Assembly (NCBI GenBank): GCA_045658225.1
Contig: JAZOUO010000009.1
Location: 16,894 to 80,893, forward strand
DNA length: 64,000 bases
Direction: 5' to 3'
Origin: SVTX01 sp045658225
GTDB lineage: Bacteria > Bacillota > Clostridia > Oscillospirales > CAG-272
This document shows positions 26,249-33,948 of this stretch, piece by piece. Each line of letters begins with the position of its first letter. Position 1 is the first letter of the stretch. A program made the position numbers and the translations under genes. The notes under the pieces are model-generated. The model saw nothing but the letters and a program-made list of their open reading frames with translations, had not been told where the DNA came from and did no database searches.

Positions 26249-27586
26249 TTATCCAAGTCTCGCTTCAAGCTCTGCTTTCATTTCCTCATAGCCGGGCTTA
26301 CCGAGAAGCGCAAACATATTCTTCTTGTACGCCTCAACTCCGGGCTGGTTGAAGGGATTTACACCCAGCATATATCCCGATATAGCACAAGCTATCTCAA
26401 AGAAGTAAATAAGATAACCCATAGAGTATGCACTTCGGTCTGCAACCTCGATAAGAATATTGGGAACTCCGCCGTCAACATGGGCAAGAAGCGTTCCCTG
26501 CATAGCGAGTTTCTTGACTTTGTTAAGGTCGGTATTTGCAACGAAGTTGAGTCCGTCAATATTCTCCTCGTCATAAGGAATGTTAAACGAAACACCCGTA
26601 TCCTCAATAGAAATTACGGTTTCAAACAGATTTCTCATACCGTCCTGAATATACTGACCGAGGGAGTGGAGGTCTGTCGAGAAGATAACAGATGCGGGGA
26701 AAATTCCCTTTTTGTCCTTGCCCTCGCTCTCGCCGTAAAGCTGCTTGAACCACTCGTTGAACATTCTCGCGTAGGACTCGTATCCCGCAAGGATTTCGGT
26801 AGTCTTGCCCTTGTTGTAAAGTATATTTCTTATAGCCGCGTATCTGTATGCGTCGTTCTTTTCAATATCATTTACGGAATAAGCAACTCTCGCGTCTGCC
26901 GCGCCCTGCATAAGAGCGTCGATGTCTATACCTGCAACTGCTATAGGAAGAAGTCCTACTGCGGTCAGAACGGAAAATCTTCCGCCCACGTCATCAGGCA
27001 CTACGTATGTATCATATCCCATCTTATCCGCAAAGCCCTTGAGAGTTCCGCGCGCCTTATCGGTAGTGACGAAAATTCTATCCTTTGCACCTTCGACACC
27101 GTACTTTTTCTCAAGCATTCCGCGGAATACTCTGAAAGCAACGGCAGGCTCGGTGGTAGTTCCCGACTTCGAAATAACGTTGATACAAACGTCACGTCCC
27201 TCGCAGATTTCCAAAAGCTCGGCAATAGACGCCGCACTTATATCACAGCCCGCAAAGTAAATATCGGGGGTATCCTTTTTTATGTTGTTGTAATTGGGGG
27301 ATTTGAGAAATTCAATAACCGCGCGAGCGCCGAGGTACGAGCCGCCAATACCTATAACGATAAACACGTCACAGCTCTTCTTTATCTTTTCAGCCGCAAC
27401 CTTTATACGAGCGAACTCCTCCTTGTCATAATTTTCGGGAAGGTCTACCCAGCCGAGAAAATCATTTCCCGCACCGTTTCTGTTCACTATCTGCTCGTGA
27501 GCAGCGGTGAGAAGTGGGCGTATGCCTTCATATTCGTGGGATTCTATAAATCCGCCAAGATACTTATCGTTTAACTTAACTGACAT
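26249..27586 (-). CDS. pgi: Glucose-6-phosphate isomerase
   Basis: A 445-residue glycolytic enzyme, the usual Firmicute size. Signatures VIGIGGSYLGARA, VISKSGTTTEPA, PDDVGGRFSVLTAVGLLP and NPFNQPGVEAYK contain the sugar-phosphate and catalytic residues. The frame is open to 27646, but those upstream codons overlap the promoter. The ATG at 27584-27586 follows AAAGGAA and gives the usual N-terminus. Single gene with its own promoter. Confidence 0.96.
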   Translation of the reverse strand: MSVKLNDKYLGGFIESHEYEGIRPLLTAAHEQIVNRNGAGNDFLGWVDLPENYDKEEFARIKVAAEKIKKSCDVFIVIGIGGSYLGARAVIEFLKSPNYNNIKKDTPDIYFAGCDISAASIAELLEICEGRDVCINVISKSGTTTEPAVAFRVFRGMLEKKYGVEGAKDRIFVTTDKARGTLKGFADKMGYDTYVVPDDVGGRFSVLTAVGLLPIAVAGIDIDALMQGAADARVAYSVNDIEKNDAYRYAAIRNILYNKGKTTEILAGYESYARMFNEWFKQLYGESEGKDKKGIFPASVIFSTDLHSLGQYIQDGMRNLFETVISIEDTGVSFNIPYDEENIDGLNFVANTDLNKVKKLAMQGTLLAHVDGGVPNILIEVADRSAYSMGYLIYFFEIACAISGYMLGVNPFNQPGVEAYKKNMFALLGKPGYEEMKAELEARLG

Positions 27587-27617
27587 TTTACAAAATTCCT
27601 TTCGTTTTACTGATTTC

Positions 27618-27646
27618 ATTATATCACGGTAATAATTTTTTTGCAA
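27618..27646 (-). promoter_or_regulatory. Promoter of pgi
   Basis: On the minus strand, TTGCAA (27641-27646) and TATAAT (27618-27623) are 17 bases apart, about 32 bases before the ATG. Confidence 0.78.
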
Positions 27647-27671
27647 TAGCTTATTATGCTTTATTTATATT

Positions 27672-28865
27672 TTATTTAAGAAAAAATCTCGAAAATGCTC
27701 TGAAAATAAGTGTATAATATCCAATTCTCTCAACATCATCACACACTATGACATCTACACTGCCTATCTCCTTGCCGTCGAGCATATATACGACCTTGCC
27801 GACCACGTCCCCCTTTGAAAGCGGCGCGCAAATGTTGTCATTCAAAATCAAGTTTTTTGTGATTTTGGACGACGTTCCCTTGTCTGCGAGGTAATTAAAC
27901 TGCGGATATTCAAGCGTCGCGTATCTGTCCTTTGAACCGAGTATTTGAACCTTATCAATGCTATCACCCTCAGATGAATACATCTCGTATTTCGCAAAGC
28001 CACGGTCAAGCATAGTTGTAGCTATATTGTTTCTTATATCTCGGGTCGGCGCGCCCATAACAACACAGATAAGCGACACACCGCCTCTTTCTGCCGTTGT
28101 GCTGATACAAAAGCCCGCCTTGTCAGTAGAGCCTGTTTTAAGTCCTGTACAACCCTGATAGTAGCGCACAAGACGGTTTGTGTTCGTGAGTCCGAACGCG
28201 CCACCTCTGACAGTATCCATCCATATTGAGCTATACTCGAGTATTTTAGGATGCTTTATAAGCTCGCGCGACATAATCGCTATATCGCGCGCGGACGTGA
28301 CGTGGTTCTCTGCCGTATCGTCAAGACCATTTGTGTTCTCAAAATGCGTGTTTTTCATTCCAAGCTCTGCCGCTTTTGCGTTCATTTTCTCAACAAACGC
28401 CATCTCACTTCCCTCGCAGAACTCGGCAAGAGCGCAAGCCGCGTCGTTTGCCGACGCAATTATAACACTTTTGAGCATATCCTCAACGCTCATCTGCTCG
28501 CCAACCTCAAGGTATATCTGTGAGCCGCCCATAGACGCCGCGCGCTCGCTGACGGACACCATATCATCAAGCTTTATTTTGCCTGAGTCTATGGCTTCCA
28601 TTACAAGCAAAAGAGTCATTACCTTCGTCACGGATGCGGGCGGAAGTGCCTCGTCTGCATTTTGGGTGTATATTATTTTTCCCGTGTTTGCCTCCATAAG
28701 TATAACGCTTTTGCAGTCAAACTCATTGCCCTCGACGGATACGTCTGCTGAAGTATAAAGCGCATCGTCGTTTATGGGCATTTCATAGTCTGTTGCATTG
28801 ACCGTCATCGGACAGATAAGAATTATAACGGTCAGGAAGACACATAAAAGGTTTTTAAATTTCAT
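27672..28865 (-). CDS. dacF: D-alanyl-D-alanine carboxypeptidase (DacF/PBP5-like)
   Basis: A 397-residue low-molecular-weight penicillin-binding protein. A signal peptide (about 1-24, cleavage after VNA) is followed by the serine peptidase domain with the nucleophile in SVTK (Ser78, Lys81), SAND, and LKTGST. A C-terminal beta domain and a final hydrophobic-basic stretch (YTLIFRAFSRFFLK) suggest membrane anchoring. It trims pentapeptides in peptidoglycan; in spore formers DacF/DacB-type enzymes set cortex cross-linking. Its GAGGAG ribosome site is within a terminator-like hairpin that follows the upstream gene. Confidence 0.93.
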   Translation of the reverse strand: MKFKNLLCVFLTVIILICPMTVNATDYEMPINDDALYTSADVSVEGNEFDCKSVILMEANTGKIIYTQNADEALPPASVTKVMTLLLVMEAIDSGKIKLDDMVSVSERAASMGGSQIYLEVGEQMSVEDMLKSVIIASANDAACALAEFCEGSEMAFVEKMNAKAAELGMKNTHFENTNGLDDTAENHVTSARDIAIMSRELIKHPKILEYSSIWMDTVRGGAFGLTNTNRLVRYYQGCTGLKTGSTDKAGFCISTTAERGGVSLICVVMGAPTRDIRNNIATTMLDRGFAKYEMYSSEGDSIDKVQILGSKDRYATLEYPQFNYLADKGTSSKITKNLILNDNICAPLSKGDVVGKVVYMLDGKEIGSVDVIVCDDVERIGYYTLIFRAFSRFFLK

Positions 28866-28918
28866 AAAAAAGCTCCTCTCTATTATCTACATAATAGTAT
28901 GAGGAGCTTATGTTTTTT
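28866..28918 (-). terminator. Terminator-like hairpin containing the dacF Shine-Dalgarno
   Basis: Arms AAGCTCCTC and GAGGAGCTT, plus an inner CTATTAT/ATAATAG stem, directly follow the stop codon of the HD-domain gene (28917-28919). On the minus strand the 3' arm holds GAGGAG, then C and six T, then the dacF ATG, again a 7-base spacer. Confidence 0.82.
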
Positions 28919-29921
28919 ATGATTTTGTTTTGTTTAGCCTTTTTATATATGCGAATGTTTCTTCTTCGCCCTTTTCGGCAAGCATACGAAGCCATGATTC
29001 AAGCAGGTCTGCGGTGTTGGGGTGCATTATATTTTTCGCGCTTCCGCGAAGAAAATAGTCCAGTGCTGAGCGATCCGTATATTTATCACCCTGATAAATC
29101 TTGCTTGCCGCAACTCTGTCACAGAACATTTCCGTCACATATCGCAAAGGCATCTCTATCGGCACGTATTGCTTGGATTTGAGGTCAACGTCCGTCCAAT
29201 ACTCATAGTGGTGCTTATTTCGTCCCTTGTGGTGCATCCACGCGAGCGAATATCCGTAAAGCTCGCGGGCGCGCTCGTTTGGACTGCGTGTGCCAAGGTA
29301 GTGACGTCTGCCCTCGGAAAACTCTGTGGGAGTATATTTGGACAGATCGTGGAAAAGTCCTTGCCATCCGATTCCCGCACGAAAACAGTGGGAAATGACC
29401 TTGTGTCTGTGCTTGGTTATAGTGCAAAAATGCTTTATAGGATGGGGCTTATCGGGGTTTTTGGTTTTGTGATCCGATTTGCTCACACCCGCATCCGCAA
29501 GCAAGATTTTTCTTGCTTTGAGATACTTTTCGCAGCGAGCTAAAGCATACTCATCGGGAGCCTCATCAAAGCGAGAAAGTGTGCAGTTATGCTCAAGATC
29601 GCAAAGCTTTACACGACGCGCGAGCTCATTGGATTTAAGTCGATTGATATATTCAAAATAGTCCATATCCTCGGGCTTTGTCAGAAGCTCCACCGCGTCG
29701 CAGACCTCGGCGGGAAATTCTGCGCGGATATACTCGGCGGTCACGTCTGTGTCCTCAAGGGTGTCGTGCAGAAGTGCTGTGAGAGTTGAATACTCGTCCT
29801 TCATCTGCTCGGCAAGGTGTATCGGGTGCAAAACGTACGGCAATCCCGACTTATCCGTCTGTCCCTCGTGGGCTTTGTATATCAGCTTTATTGCTTTGTT
29901 TGTAAGTGGTGTGTATATCAT
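28917..29921 (-). CDS. Two-domain HD protein: SpoT-like hydrolase domain plus DUF5662-like domain
   Basis: A 334-residue protein. Residues 1-145 resemble the HD hydrolase part of RSH/MESH1-type proteins (YVLHPIHLAEQM with His32, LLHDTLEDT with His52-Asp53, VKLCDLEHN with Asp108). After a basic linker (KSDHKTKNPDKPH), residues 160-334 resemble DUF5662, a second HD-like domain (ISHCFRAGIGWQGLFHDLSKY with His191-Asp192, WMHHKGRNKHHYEYW). DUF5662 is usually a stand-alone protein in Clostridia as I recall. No synthetase domain is present, so a small alarmone hydrolase-type role is possible but unproven. The start overlaps the hisJ stop (TAATG). Confidence 0.78.
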   Translation of the reverse strand: MIYTPLTNKAIKLIYKAHEGQTDKSGLPYVLHPIHLAEQMKDEYSTLTALLHDTLEDTDVTAEYIRAEFPAEVCDAVELLTKPEDMDYFEYINRLKSNELARRVKLCDLEHNCTLSRFDEAPDEYALARCEKYLKARKILLADAGVSKSDHKTKNPDKPHPIKHFCTITKHRHKVISHCFRAGIGWQGLFHDLSKYTPTEFSEGRRHYLGTRSPNERARELYGYSLAWMHHKGRNKHHYEYWTDVDLKSKQYVPIEMPLRYVTEMFCDRVAASKIYQGDKYTDRSALDYFLRGSAKNIMHPNTADLLESWLRMLAEKGEEETFAYIKRLNKTKS

Positions 29922-30691
29922 TATTTTTCCAATCTGTCCTCAAGGGACTCAATTATGTTTATTCCCGCCTTGCTGGCAAGCTCTCTTGCCTTTTGCTCGG
30001 TTTCACTATCAATAATATGCGGCACGTGATGCGCGTCTGCTCCAAGGACTGCGGAGCAACCGTGCTCGACAGCGATTTTCCAGAACTCAAAATTGGGGTA
30101 ATTTCTGCCCTCTCTCATACCAAGAATGTTTATTTCAAGGGGTATATCATTCTCTTTTGCAGACTTGCAAAGTCGGCTCATCTCATATTTATAAAAGTCT
30201 GCGTCTCCCACGAAATTCAATATATCAGGGTGAGCAATATAGAGAAATTGTCCTGTTGAAATTCCTTCTATTACTTGATCGACGTAGCGAGACAGATGTG
30301 TTTTGTCAGTGGTTTTTCGTGAGCAGTAGTGGTCGTTTTGCTCATTGCCGAGCGCGTGTTGACCGAGAATGAGGTATTCGTAGGAGTAGTCTGACAGAAA
30401 TTCAATCATTTGCGGGAACACATCGGGATAATATTCGGCTTCAAAGCCGATGCGTATTTTTATATCGTTTTTGTATTCGTCGCACAGGTTCTCAAGGGTT
30501 TTTATATATTCGTCCGTCTCATTCAGCTTCATACGGAAATGCGAGTAGTATCCGTCCTCAAACGGCATAGGCGCGTGGTCTGAAAAGCCGAGGGTTTTAA
30601 TGCCTGCGGAAATTGCGTTTTCAATAAATTCTCTTTCACTTCCGCTTGCGTGGTTGCAGCGGTAGGTGTGGTTATGGTAGGAGTGGAGCAT
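29921..30691 (-). CDS. PHP-family histidinol-phosphatase-like phosphoesterase
   Basis: A 256-residue PHP-domain metalloenzyme. SYHNHTYRCNHA (His6, His8) and GFSDHAPMPF at the N-terminus, LGQHALG in the middle and GADAHHV near the end are metal ligands of the HisJ/HisK class. It would dephosphorylate histidinol phosphate, but no other his genes are nearby, so another phosphate monoester is possible. The ATG at 30689-30691 follows AAGGAAA and gives the family N-terminus. First gene of the transcript with the HD-domain gene and dacF. Confidence 0.82.
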   Translation of the reverse strand: MLHSYHNHTYRCNHASGSEREFIENAISAGIKTLGFSDHAPMPFEDGYYSHFRMKLNETDEYIKTLENLCDEYKNDIKIRIGFEAEYYPDVFPQMIEFLSDYSYEYLILGQHALGNEQNDHYCSRKTTDKTHLSRYVDQVIEGISTGQFLYIAHPDILNFVGDADFYKYEMSRLCKSAKENDIPLEINILGMREGRNYPNFEFWKIAVEHGCSAVLGADAHHVPHIIDSETEQKARELASKAGINIIESLEDRLEK

Positions 30692-30722
30692 TTTTATTTC
30701 CTTTTTGTTTTTTGTCAAGGTA

Positions 30723-30751
30723 ATTATAGCACTTTTTTGATTGTGTGTCTA
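30723..30751 (-). promoter_or_regulatory. Promoter of hisJ-like/HD/dacF operon
   Basis: On the minus strand, TAGACA (30746-30751) and TATAAT (30723-30728) are separated by 17 bases. Confidence 0.68.
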
Positions 30752-30770
30752 TAAGTTTTTTGAATTTTTC

Positions 30771-31108
30771 TTTTGTTGTCGCTTTTTGCCAACAGCGGCA
30801 AAAAGTGACCAAAAAACGCCGCTTAAGAGTGGAGAGTGTCCTAATTTCACTCCCGTGAAATTTGTTTTCGTGGACGAAAACAACGGACGACCCTCTCCCC
30901 GTCTTAAGAATCTCCCCACTCCGCGAGTTTGCAAGCAAACTCGTCTGCACAGTGAGGTACATTATCTCCCGTCTTAACCGCTATGGATGGCAACCGAGTA
31001 GGCGTTTGCGTGGGTGGGTTTCAAAAGGGCGGGAGGAATCGCAACCTCCCGCCCTTTGTGGCTTTTTTTGGATACTTTTTGCAGCTATTGGCAAAAAGTA
31101 TCATAAAA
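30771..31108. repeat. Palindromic intergenic element with hairpin terminal inverted repeats
   Basis: This 338-bp stretch fills most of the gap of about 420 bases between hisJ and uvrA and has no credible gene. Its ends (30771-30820 and 31060-31108) are imperfect inverted repeats of each other, about four bases in five matching over roughly 49 bases. Each end is itself a hairpin around CTTTTTGCC/GGCAAAAAG on the left and ATACTTTTTGC/GCAAAAAGTAT on the right. Inside are nested palindromes: CTTAAGA..GGAGAG..GTCC with its complement (about 30822-30908), GTTTTCGT/ACGAAAAC, CGAGTTTGC/GCAAACTCG, and a GGGCGGGAGG/CCTCCCGCCC stem. It looks like a MITE-type or structured dispersed repeat. Confidence 0.7.
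31023..31057 (-). terminator. Probable uvrA terminator inside the repeat element
   Basis: A GGGCGGGAGG/CCTCCCGCCC stem with an 8-base loop, followed on the minus strand by CTTTTG. A second hairpin (31072-31103, ATACTTTTTGC/GCAAAAAGTAT) lies just after the uvrA stop. Together they would stop uvrA transcription. Confidence 0.65.
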
Positions 31109-31109
31109 A

Positions 31110-33941
31110 TCATTTATTTAATATCTTCTTCAAATACTGCCCTGTATAAGAGCCTTGTACTCTTGCAACCTCCTCGGGTGTGCCAGTGGCAACGATAGTA
31201 CCGCCTCCCTCTCCCCCCTCGGGGCCGAGGTCAATGATATGATCCGCGGTCTTTATCACGTCAAGGTTGTGCTCTATAACAAGCACGGTGTTCCCACCGT
31301 CGCAGATACGGTTTAGCACCTCAAGAAGCTTTGCCACGTCGTGCGTGTGAAGTCCCGTCGTGGGCTCGTCAAGAATATATATCGTCTTGCCCGTGCTGCG
31401 CTTTGAAAGCTCTGTTGCAAGCTTAACTCTCTGCGCCTCGCCGCCCGAAAGCGTGGTTGACGACTGACCAATTTTCACGTAGCCAAGCCCAACATCATAA
31501 AGTGTCTGAAGCTTGCGCTGAATTTTGGGGAGTCCATCAAAGAAGGTTATTCCCTCCTCAACCGTCATATCAAGCACGTCAAATATATTTTTACCCTTAT
31601 ATTTAACCTCAAGCGTGTCGCGGTTGTATCTCTTTCCCTTGCACACGTCACAGGTCACGTAAACGTCGGGCAAGAAGTGCATCTCAATGCACTTAACTCC
31701 GTCGCCCTCGCAGGCTTCGCATCTGCCTCCCTTGACGTTAAAGGAAAATCTGCCCGCAGTATATCCCTTTGCCTTTGCATCCTTGGTCTGCGAAAAGAGG
31801 TCACGAATGTCCGTAAACAGACCCGTGTAGGTCGCAGGGTTGGAGCGAGGAGTGCGCCCTATGGGGCTTTGGTCGATACAGATAACCTTGTCGAGATTTT
31901 CAAGTCCCTCAATGCCCTTGTTTTTGCCAGGGTAAGAGATAGCGCGGTTGAGGTCGTGCGCAAGTTTGGGGTAGATTATACCGTTTACAAGCGAGGACTT
32001 ACCCGAGCCCGAAACTCCCGTCACGCAGACGAATTTGCCAAGCGGCATCTCAACGTCAATACATTTGAGGTTGTTCTGCTCCGCACCCTTGACAGTCAAA
32101 TAATTGCCGTTGCCCTCGCGTCGAGACTTTGGCACATCTATCTTCATTCTGCCCGACAGATATGCGCCCGTGATGGAATCGGGATTGTTTTTGACCTCGT
32201 CGGGAGTTCCTGCCGCCACAACGTGACCGCCGTGTATTCCCGCACCGGGACCTATGTCGATTATATAGTCAGACTCCTGCATAGTCTCCTCGTCGTGCTC
32301 GACGACGATAACCGTATTTCCTATATCACGCAAGCGTTTGAGGGTTGCTATAAGCTTTGAGTTATCCCTCTGATGAAGTCCTATGCTGGGCTCGTCAAGT
32401 ATATAAAGCACGCCAACGAGTGACGAGCCTATCTGTGTGGCAAGTCTTATTCTCTGCGCCTCGCCGCCCGAGAGCGTTCCCGCCTTGCGCGAAAGCGTGA
32501 GATACTCAAGTCCGACGCTCACAAGGAAGCCGAGTCGGGCTCTTATTTCCTTGAGTATCTCGCGGGATATTTCCTGCTCCGTCTCGGTAAGCGTGAGATT
32601 ATTGACAAACTCAAGCTCGCGCTCAACCGACATAGCGCAAAAGTCGTGCAGATTTATGCCGCCCACCGTGACTGCAAGTGACAAGGGGTTAAGTCTTTGT
32701 CCGTGACAGTATGCGCAGGGTGCTTCTTCTACAAACTGCTCGTAATATTCCGCCGCCATACCCATCGCCATTCTCTGCTCTATCATAGGTATAACGCCGT
32801 CAAAGGATGCAAGTCGGCGGTGAGCCTCGCCGCCAAAATATCTTACGACGTCGTACTTTTCAGTGCCGCTTCCGTACATAAGCACGTCATAAGCCTTGTC
32901 CGAAAAGTCCTTTATGGGCGTGTTGAGGTCAAATCCGAATTTTTCACCGACTGCGGCAAATAACGGACCGTTCCAGCTCTCGTCCTCAAGGGTCTTGAAG
33001 CCGTTTACGTTTATCGCTCCTTCGCGGAGTGACAGGGACTTATTGGGTATAACTCTGTCAAGCGCGATTCGTCTTGTGTCGCCAAGTCCCGAGCAGTGCG
33101 GACACGCGCCCTGCGGGTTGTTGAACGAGAACATTCTCGGCTCAAGCTCTCCGACAGAAACTCCGTGTTCCTCGCAGGCATAGGACTGCGAAAAGGAAAG
33201 CTCCTCTCCCTCGCTGTTATCTCTCGGGAGCGTGACGACGAGCAGATGTCCGTCTGCCGCCGACAACGCGCTCTCAACCGAATCGGCAAGGCGCGAGCGT
33301 ATTCCGTCCTTCATTACAAGTCTGTCGACTACTATCTCAATAGAGTGCTTTTTATTCTTGTCAAGCTTTATCTCCTCGGACAAATCGTATATACTTCCGT
33401 CAATTCTGACGCGCGCATAGCCGCTTTTTTTTGCATCCGAGAGCACCTTTTCGTGCATTCCCTTTTGCGCACGAACAACTGGCGCAAGTATCATAAATCT
33501 CTCGCCCTCGGGGAGTGCCGTCACTCGCTCGATTATCTGGTCAACGCTCTGCTGTCTTATCTCCTTGCCGCAAATGGGACAGTGAGGCACGCCGATGCGC
33601 GCGTAGAGCAGACGCAGATAGTCGTATATTTCTGTCACCGTTCCAACTGTGGAACGGGGGTTTTTTGACGTTGTTTTCTGGTCTATGGAAATAGACGGAG
33701 AGAGCCCCTCGATAATATCCACGTCAGGCTTGTCCAGCTGACCGAGAAACATTCTCGCATAGCTCGAGAGTGACTCCACGAAGCGTCTGTGTCCCTCGGC
33801 ATACACCGTGTCAAACGCGAGCGACGACTTGCCGCTTCCCGACAGACCCGAAAGCACGACCAGCTTGTCGCGCGGTATATCGACGTCAATATTCTTGAGG
33901 TTGTGTACCCTCGCTCCTCTGATTACTATATTCTGCGCCAT
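31110..33941 (-). CDS. uvrA: Excinuclease ABC subunit A
   Basis: A 943-residue ATPase of nucleotide-excision repair that finds helix distortions with UvrB. Two ABC modules are present with Walker A GLSGSGKSSLAFD and GVSGSGKSSLVN and signatures LSGGEAQRIRLA and LSGGEAQRVKLA. Zinc-binding cysteines lie in CPICGK, CPHCSG and CEACEGDG...CDVCKGKRY. The length is normal. It follows uvrB by 7 bases and is the last gene of the HPr-uvrC-...-uvrB-uvrA block. Confidence 0.98.
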   Translation of the reverse strand: MAQNIVIRGARVHNLKNIDVDIPRDKLVVLSGLSGSGKSSLAFDTVYAEGHRRFVESLSSYARMFLGQLDKPDVDIIEGLSPSISIDQKTTSKNPRSTVGTVTEIYDYLRLLYARIGVPHCPICGKEIRQQSVDQIIERVTALPEGERFMILAPVVRAQKGMHEKVLSDAKKSGYARVRIDGSIYDLSEEIKLDKNKKHSIEIVVDRLVMKDGIRSRLADSVESALSAADGHLLVVTLPRDNSEGEELSFSQSYACEEHGVSVGELEPRMFSFNNPQGACPHCSGLGDTRRIALDRVIPNKSLSLREGAINVNGFKTLEDESWNGPLFAAVGEKFGFDLNTPIKDFSDKAYDVLMYGSGTEKYDVVRYFGGEAHRRLASFDGVIPMIEQRMAMGMAAEYYEQFVEEAPCAYCHGQRLNPLSLAVTVGGINLHDFCAMSVERELEFVNNLTLTETEQEISREILKEIRARLGFLVSVGLEYLTLSRKAGTLSGGEAQRIRLATQIGSSLVGVLYILDEPSIGLHQRDNSKLIATLKRLRDIGNTVIVVEHDEETMQESDYIIDIGPGAGIHGGHVVAAGTPDEVKNNPDSITGAYLSGRMKIDVPKSRREGNGNYLTVKGAEQNNLKCIDVEMPLGKFVCVTGVSGSGKSSLVNGIIYPKLAHDLNRAISYPGKNKGIEGLENLDKVICIDQSPIGRTPRSNPATYTGLFTDIRDLFSQTKDAKAKGYTAGRFSFNVKGGRCEACEGDGVKCIEMHFLPDVYVTCDVCKGKRYNRDTLEVKYKGKNIFDVLDMTVEEGITFFDGLPKIQRKLQTLYDVGLGYVKIGQSSTTLSGGEAQRVKLATELSKRSTGKTIYILDEPTTGLHTHDVAKLLEVLNRICDGGNTVLVIEHNLDVIKTADHIIDLGPEGGEGGGTIVATGTPEEVARVQGSYTGQYLKKILNK

Positions 33942-33948
33942 AATTCTC

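Noticed and set aside
26222..27574. A 450-codon open frame antisense to pgi
   Set aside because: pgi on the other strand has full family motifs, promoter and ribosome site. The antisense translation has no recognisable domain and arises from codon bias.
27587..27646. An upstream start that would lengthen Pgi by 20 residues
   Set aside because: These codons overlap the -10 and -35 boxes; the ATG at 27586 has a proper ribosome site and the family N-terminus.
30672..31198. Several short frames inside the intergenic element near uvrA, with similar-looking peptides
   Set aside because: Their similarity comes from the palindromic repeat itself; no ribosome sites, and the peptides follow hairpin arms.
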